Shown here: positions 45,536 to 53,985 of the stretch, in pieces
Layout of the letters: each line of letters opens with the position of its first letter
How positions within the stretch are numbered: position 1 is the stretch's first letter
Source of the DNA: Letharia columbiana
Taxonomy: Eukaryota; Ascomycota; Lecanoromycetes; Lecanorales; Parmeliaceae
Assembly (NCBI RefSeq): GCF_014066305.1
Contig: NW_023501041.1
Coordinates: 1,340,665 to 1,404,664, forward strand
Direction: 5' to 3'
Length of the DNA stretch: 64,000 bases
The notes under the pieces: generated by a model
What the model saw: only the letters and a program-made list of their open reading frames with translations
Told to the model about the DNA's origin: nothing
Database searches by the model: none
Position numbers and translations under genes: made by a program

Positions 45536-46728
45536 CTAGTTAGATAGCCACTTAGCCTAAGGCTATTAGATCTATCTATCTTTATAAATACTAATTTAAT
45601 ATTATTCGATAATTGAAAAATAAGAATTCAAGATAAGCTTACTTATAATGATGATTATTTTCTTATCGATATCTTTAAAATTATCTACGTTATAGCGAGA
45701 CTTAAAGAGAAAGCTAGTTAGCACGTATCTATTAGACGACGATATCGCTTATACTCTATAGTCGATAATCTTCTAAATTATTTAAGCAACGTGTATAAGG
45801 TACTCTTATTTATTCTTAGAATAATCTATTAATATGCTTATAATAAAATAAGTTAAGAAAGTTAATTATTTCTTAAATTCTACGATAATCTTATTAAGTA
45901 TATCGAATATAATTTTAGAAATAATAGTCTTAACGATCTTAGAAATAATAGTCTAATAAACGATATATAAAAGAAGTCGAAACTTCGTTTATATAACTTA
46001 ATTAATCTATTAATAAGAAATTAAACTATATTTAAATTAAAGAAATATATTATAAGAATATAGCTTTAATATTAATAATCTATTAAGAGATTCGCCGAAA
46101 AGAAGATTAAAAGATTCGCGAAGTAATATATAAAAGTAAAGATCGAGACTAATATAAAGAAGGAATACTCGATTATAACTCGCCTTACTTTTAATATATA
46201 GAGTTTAAATCTTATTAAGATAGAGAATCTTATAGATAAAAACTAGGCTTATATATAAAAGTATAATAAATACTTCGAACTCGATATAAATTTCGACGAA
46301 GTATACGAGCTTAGTTACTAGAACTTTCTATAAACTTAAGATTAATATACGACTCGATAATAGCCTTATTTTTTATATTCGCAAAATCGATTTCTTAGAT
46401 TTATATTACTTAATAACTATCTTATATTAGACTTATCAAGTAGATTCCCCTTATTATTATATATCTAAAGAGCTTTCGAAGCTATAGTACGTTATCTACG
46501 TACCTCACTATTATTATTAATAGTCTTAATCGATATCGACTATATAACGCCTTATAAAGAAACTCATATCGAAATTATTTAATATTAATTTAGAGTTTTA
46601 GCGCCTACGGCTTAGTTCGACTCGAGATCTATTTACTAATTATATCGTATTATTTTATTAATATTCTTTACGCTAAAATATTAACTCGAGAGTTATTATA
46701 AATAACTAAAATAATTATTATTATTATC
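45536..46728 (+). pseudogene. Gag relic of the 166-bp-LTR element
   Basis: Plus-strand reading about 45620-46000 gives KIRIQDKLTYNDDYF, then IYVIARLKEKAS-HVSIRRR and LLNYLSNVYK. This is the usual pattern of the fungal retrotransposon Gag/capsid region, with helical stretches and FxxLYDF-like parts. Further on it becomes degenerate. It is full of RIP stops. Confidence 0.5.
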
Positions 46729-46892
46729 TGAGTATATAGTTACTTATATAATGAGACTTATTACTAGATATAATAGTCTTAATAATATCTATATCTAAAG
46801 AAGAAGAACTCTATGTATAAGAAGATAGCCTTTATATATCAATGTACTAGGCTGAATAAGTACTAGTGGTAGCGAGTGTTAAGTTACCGACA
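46729..46892. repeat. LTR of the 164-bp-LTR element, left copy
   Basis: Begins TGAGTATATAG, ends TTACCGACA. Equal in length to the right copy and collinear throughout. Confidence 0.7.
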
Positions 46893-47180
46893 CTGGTAAA
46901 AACCGAAAAAGATGAGGCTATTCGCATGCTATCAAAACATTACTTCTTCGAATCCTTCTCCACAATGCTCTCCATAGCTGCAATCCCTCCCTTTGCTATG
47001 GGCGTAGATCCAGTCATACTAGGCGTATTTCTAATAGCGATAAGAGAAAGATGGACCCTCATGATTAAATCCCTGGACAGCTACATCAAGAATGCACCGT
47101 CCATATACTCCATTCACCTATCCTTGGCCTGTAGCCTTCCGCCTCTCCGTATCACGAATGTAGCTGAGCGGAGAGGCGAG
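46893..47180. other. GC-balanced interior segment, possible coding remnant
   Basis: A plus-strand open frame (46866-47318, 150 codons) crosses this part and reads hydrophobic text such as IAAIPPFAMGVDPVILGVFL at about 46980-47040. Its right third overlaps the antisense of the Pro-rich frame and is repetitive. The left 90 codons could be a real relic, but I recognise no family. The start lies inside the LTR. Confidence 0.3.
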
Positions 47181-47958
47181 TTAAGAGGCGAGAAAATGAG
47201 CATGCTGGGAGGCGAAAGGTGGAGCGAGAAAATGAGCATGCTGAGAGGCGAAAGGTGGACCGAGATTGCTGAGCGAGAAAGTAGGCTCTTTGAGAGTCGA
47301 TATGGTGCGTGGACGTGAAACCGCAGAGAGTTGGCTCGTGTTGACAGGGCTGCTGTCTTGAATGACTTGGTAGGGCGAGGGTAGTAGGTGTGGGACTCGG
47401 TAATTTGGGCCATAGTTTGGGGTTGGGGGGAGAATCGGAGTAGGATTCTCTGGTTGATAAGGCGGTTGCGGGGGGAGAGGAATAGTGTTCTCCGGTCGAT
47501 AAGGCTGTTGTTCCTGTATTGACTGCATTGGCTGTTGTTGAGGCTGACGTGGAGAGCCGTCGCTTGGAGTGGGGGAGGCTGACGTGAAAGGCCGTCGCTT
47601 AGAGTGAGGGGAGGGTGGACTGAAGTGATATCCTCGACAATTGGAGTGGGGGGAGGATGGACTGGAGTGGTATCCTCGACAATTGAAGTGGGGGGAGGAT
47701 GGACTGGAGTGGTATCCTCGACAATTGGAGTGGGGGAGGGTGGACTGAAGTGGTATCCTCGACAATTGGTTGGTAGGGCTGCTGTGGCTGAACTGGCTGT
47801 TGCGGCGGGAGAGGAACAGTGTTCTCCGGTTGATAGGGCTGATGATAAGCCGGCTGTTGCTGAGGATAGTAATGAGATGGTTTTGGTGGGGGACGGTCTT
47901 CGTCGTCTGGTGGCCATGGGATCTCTTCCTTGATTACGTCCGCTAATTCTTTGGCCAT
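47181..47958 (-). pseudogene. Pro/Gln-rich gag-like protein with frameshifted minisatellite
   Basis: The minus-strand ATG at 47958 begins MAKELADVIKEEIPWPPDDE and continues as a Pro/Gln/Tyr-rich chain with PYQPENTVPLPPQ. It then enters a 42-bp (14-codon) repeat reading IVEDTTSVHPPP. One repeat unit lacks a single G in its poly-G part, so the frame shifts and stops at 47599. Beyond the repeat, the same Pro-rich style (PYRPENTIPLPPQPPYQPEN) continues in the frame that ends at 47181. It is probably one protein broken by indels in and near the repeat. A 297-codon frame (48007-47114) is open through the region but mixes frames and looks less natural. No family recognised; a low-complexity N-terminal Gag segment of the surrounding LTR element is plausible. 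Confidence 0.45.
47619..47785 (-). repeat. 42-bp minisatellite (about 4 units)
   Basis: Units centred on 'tatcctcgacaattg' followed by a G-rich part repeat four times. One unit has five Gs where others have six, shifting the frame of the overlapping coding relic. Confidence 0.75.
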
Positions 47959-49588
47959 CGAGAGTCCTCTTCCTTTCTTGACATATGCTCCATTGGCCCG
48001 TAGGCAATTAGTCTCAGTAATTCAGACTCACGGCTAGCCGGGGTACCTATGGCCAGCCCTACACTCGTGCCTCGCTTCGGGGGCCAATCATATCGCAAGC
48101 TCATTACGGTATACCCCTCCCTTAGAGTCTAAGTAGAAAATCCCCGAATCGCTATATAAACCGTTAATTTATATGGGCTCACCGTAATAATCACCCCGTT
48201 ATCGGGAAATCGCGACTTTCTTTATTTTTCCAGCCATTACCACATTATCTTCTAACATCAATTGAGGGGCCAATAGACCTTTCGTAGTCGCTGAACAAGT
48301 ATATAAACTTTTTATTATGATCGAATAGCTCGTTGTTGTCGCATAAGCTCATCCGAACACGCGTTCTCCGCTGACGGTTACAGCACCTACCTTCAGCCGA
48401 TCACCCTTCGATAATTAAATTCTAGACGATAGCGTATCGTATTCAGTATTATTAAAAGATCATATAACGAGTCGGGTGTAATAATTGGATTACAAGTTTG
48501 ATTATGTTACTATCTAATGAAAATCGAGTATTAAAGCTATCCCCTCTATATATATATCTATTAACTCGAAGATATATTACTTAGAAGTTAAAGGGAGTAT
48601 AAAATATATATCTTAAATAATTTTAACGCGCTTAACGCGTTTAAAACGGATTTAGACGAATAAGGAGATTATAAGAGACGCTTAGATACGCAATTTTCTC
48701 TTCGATAACGATAGCGAGGTATTTTCGAATTATATATACTAACCTCTTTATAGTTTATAAACACGTCCTTTCTTCTAACGAATACGAAGTTTTAAGATAT
48801 TTAGCGGACCAGTTCTAAAGAAAAGAAAAAAAGTTATATATTTAATATCCGGGTATAAAAGTAGAGAGGAGAATATTTTAACGTTCATAACGACGACGCA
48901 GACCTTCCTACATTCAAAGACGTCTTTTTCTACATTTTATATACTTATAAGAGACTCCAACGCCGTGCGAGATATTCTTATTCATCGATATCGCCATCAT
49001 CAATATCTGACTTTACATTAAAAGGATAAATTATCTCCGCTTCGCTCTCCGCTCTACTCTCCGCAAGTTCGACCGCAATTGCTTCCATACATACATACTT
49101 ACTTACTTATTTATTTACACGCATCGCCGGTCGTCTAAAAAATGAGGGGAGACTGCGGCATCTAATCGAAGTAATGAACTGATTGGCGAGGCTACGGCAT
49201 TTTCCCCAACACGCCGTATCGTCGGTCCGGCGAGTACTATAGCGATTACCTCGACAATATATACTTTAAGGGAATTCTTATATGGTGTCGCGTTTGTTGA
49301 GACGTACAGCGTTCTTGAGTATTGGTGCCGCTGCTATGGCTGAGTTAGCTGAGTTTTTCAGTGGAATGAAATTGGAAGCCTACTTCTTAATTACTATACT
49401 ACAGCTCTTAATTTAACGAGGGCCTATTTAACTATATTATTCGACTTTTTTCAAGAATTCCAAAAAAGGCCATATCACGTAGATGCGCATTTTTATTAAG
49501 GATCATATGTACGTAGGGTGTGAATTTTATATATCGGGCGATACACCAAAAAATTAAGTCTTAGCAGGGTTTCCTACTCAGACCCACC
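47959..49588. other. Interior of the 164-bp-LTR element, mixed composition
   Basis: The stretch alternates GC-balanced (47959-48400, 49130-49330) and RIPed parts (48500-48900). A short microsatellite of ATAC/TTAC/TTAT units lies at 49083-49118. No gene is supportable. Confidence 0.35.
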
Positions 49589-49876
49589 TCAAGGCCGGTG
49601 GGGCCAAGCTGAGACTAGTAGGCAATCTCGTAGGGTGGTAATGACGTCCTTATCAAGAACCTCGAAGTCCTCTCTGACGTATTGGGCAAAGTCGTCAGCA
49701 AAGACGTCAGAGAGTGTCGTAAATTTGTGTCTTGTGTATTGTTGTACCCTCCAACGGACGAACTCCTAGAGCTCCTCTTTGATGTCTGGTGGCTTGGCTC
49801 CTAGTAGTTCCTCCAACTCACGCTTGGTGCCTGGCGGTGTCTCTGAAGAATCAGGTTTCTTGTCCTTGGAGTCCAT
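49589..49876 (-). pseudogene. Minus-strand 95-codon frame with a single stop
   Basis: Minus-strand ATG at 49876 reads MDSKDKKPDSSETPPGTKRE, then LEELLGAKPPDIKEEL, then TAG at 49766-49768, then EFVRWRVQQYTRHKFTTLSD and on to TGA at 49589-49591. The stop is exactly the C-to-T change of a CAG (Gln) codon. The chain is hydrophilic and helix-prone, so it may be a retroelement gag-like or accessory protein inactivated by one RIP hit. Family unknown. It lies just inside the right LTR of the 164-bp-LTR element, where the first gene of a minus-strand element would be. Confidence 0.45.
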
Positions 49877-50139
49877 TTTGGGTGTGTGTTATGTGTTAAT
49901 GTGGTGTGAAGCTTAATAGTATTTGATGTTTTCTGGGTGTTTTCTCTACTGGGTAGGAGTTATAGGAATTATAGAAATTGTAGTCCTATTTAATCGAATC
50001 GTTATAATGAGCGGAATCGATTGAGTAACATAGAACCGTGTGAAGTACCGCGACGATATCGAAACGGACTTTCTTCAGAGTATAGCCTTACTAATCTGTG
50101 TACTAGTATTAAAGTATACTAATTAGTATTGATAATATC
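49877..50139. other. Leader between the minus-strand frame and the right LTR
   Basis: No coding content. G-rich 'ttgggtgtgtgttatgtgtt' at 49876-49895 changes to RIPed sequence by about 49990. Confidence 0.35.
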
Positions 50140-50303
50140 TAGATATATAGTTACTTATATAATAAGATCTATTATTAGATGTAATAGTCTTAATAATATC
50201 TATATCTAAAGAAGAAGAACTCTATATATAAGAAGACAGCCTTTATATATTAATATACTAGGTCGAATAAGTACTAGTGATAGCGTATATTGAGTTACCG
50301 ACA
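50140..50303. repeat. LTR of the 164-bp-LTR element, right copy
   Basis: Begins TAGATATATAG (ancestral TG), ends TTACCGACA. Differs from the left copy mostly by transitions. Confidence 0.7.
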
Positions 50304-50716
50304 ATAACCATGATTATTACTTACGCATTCTTCCATCGATTTCTATCAAACTAGGCTCTTTATGCTCGCTACACCTCTAGCTAGCGACGAGGCCAATACG
50401 GGAATTTATGTAAAGCCTGGTAATGTTGCTATCGCCGCTGGGGAAGAATGCCACATCAAAAGTTCTTTATTTTTATGGATTCATGCGATAGAATTATTCA
50501 ATTCTTTCGAAGGCCTATGGCAAGCAGGCTGGACGGAAGAAGGACTTGGAGAATCTTGCTGGTACGCAGGTAAGATATAGTTATATCTCCAGGATCTCAA
50601 TCCTCTCTAGTCAAGGCCTACACGGACCATGGATGTTTGGAGATATAAGGCAAGCAATGGGCCTGCATCTCCGGTCTACCAGCTATGGGGGCCATGGCTC
50701 TTTGAGAGGGGGGTAG
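50304..50716 (+). pseudogene. 3' interior of the 166-bp-LTR element with purine tract
   Basis: The GC-balanced stretch carries a 72-codon ATG frame (50362-50580). From 'ggagaatcttgctggtacgc' to the purine tract 'ttgagaggggggtag' (50702-50716) it is the same sequence as the reverse complement of about 52635-52875, with an internal deletion. In the longer copy the reading is GTQARYGQYLQDLYGRDERH and ends just before the tract. Function unknown; probably the end of the element's last ORF. Confidence 0.5.
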
Positions 50717-50824
50717 TGTTACGAGCGTACCCTTGACACACCACTCAGCCCTATAGCTAGCGGGCCTTGGCAGGAGGTATCCCCTACTATATCATACCTC
50801 CTTTCCACCTATATAGTTCGGTAG
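50717..50824 (+). repeat. 3' LTR (truncated) of the 166-bp-LTR element
   Basis: Begins TGTTACGAGCGTACCCTTGA directly after the purine tract. It matches the full LTR up to TTCGGTAG and stops there. Confidence 0.75.
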
Positions 50825-50828
50825 TTAA

Positions 50829-50993
50829 TGTCAGAATCAGTATAGGTGCGATATTAATATAAGTGAGGTAGATAGGATAATAAGGCTATCGAACTATATA
50901 GGTGGGAAGGAGGTATGATATAGTAGGAGATGCCTTCTGCCAAGGCCCGCTAGCTATAGGGCTGAGTAGTATATCAAGGATACGCTCGTAACA
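50829..50993 (-). repeat. Inverted copy of the 166-bp LTR
   Basis: Begins TGTCAGAATCAG and ends GCTCGTAACA; it is the reverse complement of the LTR at 44043-44208. It lies head to head with the truncated LTR at 50717-50824, four bases apart, so the two can form a ~80-bp-stem hairpin. Confidence 0.75.
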
Positions 50994-51019
50994 ATTAAGA
51001 AACACGGGGGTGTCAGAAG

Positions 51020-52462
51020 TCATTACCCCCGGGGTTTACCCGGCTACTATTAGCTTTCTATCAAATACATATATTTCTACCTCTTAAATATATATATTTC
51101 TACTATAACTTAGACTTAATAAGCTTAATATAATTACCCTCTCGTAATATTCTATATTATTAAAGTATTTTAATAATTTAGATCTAAATTTTATTAAGTT
51201 CGATTCGATCTTATTTCTTCTAAATTATTATACGATATTTATATTAATTATTTTATTATTATTAATAAATCTATTTATTTAGAAGATTCTAAATAATTTT
51301 AATTAGATTAAGATTAGATAATTATATAAGATATTCTAAAGTCTTAATTTAATTATCGAATTTTAGCTATATAGCGATATTTTTCATATTAATCTTAATA
51401 TTCTTCTTACTTCGAATTATTTTATAACTTAAATTATCGTCTTTCTATAGAATATTATAATTATATCTAATTTATAATTAATTTATACTCTAATAATAGT
51501 TTAAAAGCTAATATTTAATATAATACTCTATTATTATACTATTTTCAATTAACTAAATATTAAAACTATAGAAAAAATTCGCTTTCTACTAACGAATACG
51601 CTTTTAATATTCTTCTTTATTATTATTCTTTAAATAATAACGTAGTTTTAAAGGTTTTTTAATTATAATTCGAGATTAATCGAGCTCGTTATAATAGAAT
51701 TATAGTTTATCTTTATAATATTATAAGATATTCGCGAATATATAAATTAAGATATCTTACTTTAAAGATATAGACTATATATTTTAAGAGTTTTTAGCGA
51801 TATTAGCGTTTTAAAATATATGATTTTATTATATAAATCTAATATTCTAATACTTTTTATCTATTTATATAATAAAATATTAAAAATCATCTATTATATA
51901 ATACTCTTAATTATATTTATATTTATATTCTAGCCTTTTCTTTATATTTAACTTCGAGACTTTTTTAGCTAACTATTATTTATATATCTAAGTATTCTAA
52001 ATATACTTAAAAGCGTATTATTATAGCGTATAAAAGATAATTAAAATAGTATAATATTAAAGTTAATATTTAAATTTTTAATTATATATAAAATTATTAA
52101 CGCCGCGTAGAGTATTATATATAGATTAATTAATCTTAAAAGAATATTTAAAACGCTATTTTTTATATTATCTAATATCGAGAAAGTCTAAATACTATCT
52201 TATTTTTATTTAATATTTACTCGTATTATATATAATATTCTTTTCTATATATATATCTTTTATTATTTTTTCGCTATTCTTTCGAATATTAATAGCTTTA
52301 TAGAATTTAACTTTCTTATAAATAGTAGTTTCCTAACGACGAGGCCTATAAGTAGGCGTATGTGGGGGTATATTATGCTTTATGATGGACTATTTAGGAG
52401 TGTTTATAGTAGTATTTTAGTGGGGAAGCCAGTAGTAGCCGGGTAAACCTCGGGGGTAATGA
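51020..52462. mobile_element. TIR DNA transposon (1.44 kb), RIPed interior
   Basis: The ends are 30-bp inverted repeats beginning TCATTACCCCCGRGGTTTAC (left 51020-51049, right 52433-52462). TGTCAG lies just outside on both sides (51011-51016 and 52463-52468), compatible with an 8-9-bp target duplication within the start of an LTR. The termini remain GC-rich while the interior (51060-52320) is RIP-saturated without a readable transposase. The long target duplication would suit a hAT or Mutator-type element; the family is not determined. Confidence 0.65.
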
Positions 52463-52634
52463 TGTCAGGACCAGCATAGGTGCGATACCAGTATGGGTGA
52501 GGTAGAATAGGATAATAAGGCTACCGAACTATGTATGTAGGAAGGAGGCATGATATAGTAGGGGATGCCTCCGCCAAGGCCCGCTAGCCATAGGGCTGAG
52601 GGCTGAGTGGTGTGTCAAGGGTACGCTCGTAACA
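52463..52634 (-). repeat. 166-bp-family LTR of a minus-strand element, with purine tract
   Basis: Starts TGTCAGGACCAGCATAGG and ends CTCGTAACA, and is nearly unmutated. The reverse complement of the purine tract ('ctaccccccccctctc', 52635-52650) follows, so this is the 3' LTR of an element whose interior extends rightward on the minus strand. It contains a 7-bp 'gggctga' duplication not seen in other copies. Confidence 0.75.
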
Positions 52635-52648
52635 CTACCCCCCCCCTC

Positions 52649-52969
52649 TCAATAGCCATGGCCCCCATGGCTGGTAGACCGGAGATGCACGCCCATTGCT
52701 TGCCCTATGTCTCCAAACATCCATAGTTCATATAGACCGCGACCGGAGACGATTTTGCCGAGGTGTAGTGGTAGCAGTCGAAAACATCGGATCGCATGCT
52801 GGTCTTGATTGTGCCGTTCATCTCTGCCATAGAGATCCTGGAGATATTGGCCATATCTTGCCTGCGTACCAGCAAGATTCTCCGAGTTCCTCTCCTTGCC
52901 TAGTCTTCTTGTTATAATCCTTCTTACCATAGTCCTTCTACTATAAGAATTGAAGAAAATCCAACGCAT
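52649..52969 (-). pseudogene. C-terminal ORF piece of the minus-strand 166-bp-LTR element
   Basis: An open frame of 106 codons ends beside the purine tract. It carries GTQARYGQYLQDLYGRDERH and ends in STSHGGHGY. The nucleotide sequence is the uninterrupted form of the copy at 50535-50716. The ATG at 52969 may be fortuitous, since the upstream frame is unknown. The domain is not recognised; its position (last before the 3' LTR) suggests the end of pol or an extra ORF. Confidence 0.4.
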
Positions 52970-53695
52970 ATATTTACCTCTAACACCTTTTGGCAGCCTG
53001 GCCTGGGAGCTTCACTGTAGATTTGCCCTGTGTCTCCCATGCTCTTGCCATCAAGAATCTATCCTCCGCTCCATTTCCTTTGTCTCAACTCATAGCCATC
53101 TTGCTTCGTAGTGCTATCTATTACATCCATCCGCCTTATAAGCCTACCGCTTCGACTGCCAATACCCCGTAGGCTTATCCGTCCTAAGCTACCATAGCGA
53201 GTACTCAGCAGCTAATGATCTGACTGATATAGACCACTTCCGTAACTTAAGCACTTGCCGATTTGTGGGATTTGGTAGGGAGGTAGGGAAAGAATCGAAT
53301 GTGTTGAATGCCATTTGGTAGCAGGCTCACTATGTGTGTTGTCGACATGCTTAGTGAAGAGGTCGATATGTGTCGTTTCGGGGCTGTTCCCGTCGCCGTT
53401 GTAGCAGGCTCACTGTGGTGGGGTGGTGTTTTGATGAGTTCTTTTCGATTCGCTAATCCTACGAATGGTCTAGCGGTGCTTTATCCCTCCTGCTGTCCAG
53501 AGGCCGTTCCGTCATGCCGAAACGAATTACTCGTTTGGTGGGCTGACCTAAGGATACGATGCCTTAAGTTCCTGTCTTGACCTTAACCGGTCGTGGTGTC
53601 TTGATCTTAAGTTAGTATCTTGACAAAGCCCTTGCCAGCGCGTTTGTTTATTAACCATTTGTCCGCTAATCCGAATGGGCGTGAGTGTGCGTTGA
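52970..53695. other. Unmutated GC-balanced segment, unassigned
   Basis: The stretch is rich in CA/TG and so not RIPed. The phrase 'gtagcaggctcact' occurs twice (53321 and 53403), and the parts after it are alike. A 90-codon plus-strand frame (53308-53580) has no recognisable domain. It may be interior of the minus-strand element, cut off at the homopolymer block. Confidence 0.35.
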
Positions 53696-53786
53696 TTGGC
53701 CCGTATGTGTTTCTTTTCGCCGGGGGTAAGAAGGGGGTTTTTTAAAAATAAAAGAAAAAAAAAAGGGGAAAAAAAAAAAGGGGGGG

Positions 53787-53822
<36 letters not shown>

Positions 53823-53985
53823 AAAAAAAGGAAAAAAAAAAAAAAAGGGGGGGCCGCCCAAGACAACAAAACAAAAGGGAGGGGGGGGGGGGGGGGAAAA
53901 AAGAAAAAAAAGAAAAAAAAAAAAAATAAAAACCCCCCAAAAAAAAAAAAAAAAATAAAAAAAAAAAAATAAAAAAAAAAAAAAT
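53696..53985. repeat. Homopolymer block (A, G and C runs)
   Basis: A sudden succession of poly-A and poly-G runs (up to ~30 A at 53790-53820 and ~16 G at 53881-53896) without normal sequence. It separates unmutated DNA on the left from RIPed gypsy pol on the right. The frames encoding poly-Lys or poly-Phe here are artefacts. Resembles 38340-38402. Confidence 0.65.

Larger units (their letters stand above)
46729..50303. mobile_element. LTR element with 164-bp LTRs nested in the 166-bp-LTR element
   Basis: Two 164-bp direct repeats, 46729-46892 and 50140-50303, share 'agaagaagaactctat' and 'gaataagtactagtg', and end GTTACCGACA. The interior (3.2 kb) is only patchily RIPed. It holds a minus-strand Pro/Gln-rich frame (47181-47958) and a minus-strand frame with one stop (49589-49876). 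Neither RT nor integrase motifs were found, so it may be non-autonomous. No clean target duplication was seen (TTATC left, ATAAC right), so the pair may be recombined. Confidence 0.65.
44043..50824 (+). mobile_element. LTR retroelement with ~166-bp LTRs, chimeric interior
   Basis: The 5' LTR (44043-44208, RIPed) starts where the unmutated copy has TGTTACGAGCG and ends where it has GGTCCTGACA. The 3' LTR (50717-50824, truncated) follows a purine tract TTGAGAGGGGGGTAG. The interior carries a pol piece (end of RNase H to the integrase zinc region), a proline-rich gag-like part and a gag relic, then another whole LTR element (46729-50303), then a C-terminal piece (50304-50716). The order pol-then-gag is not that of a normal element, so the interior is rearranged or non-autonomous. 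Confidence 0.65.

Noticed and set aside
53548..53940. Poly-Phe (minus) and poly-Lys (53696-53929, plus) frames
   Set aside because: They are direct translations of poly-A/poly-T runs.
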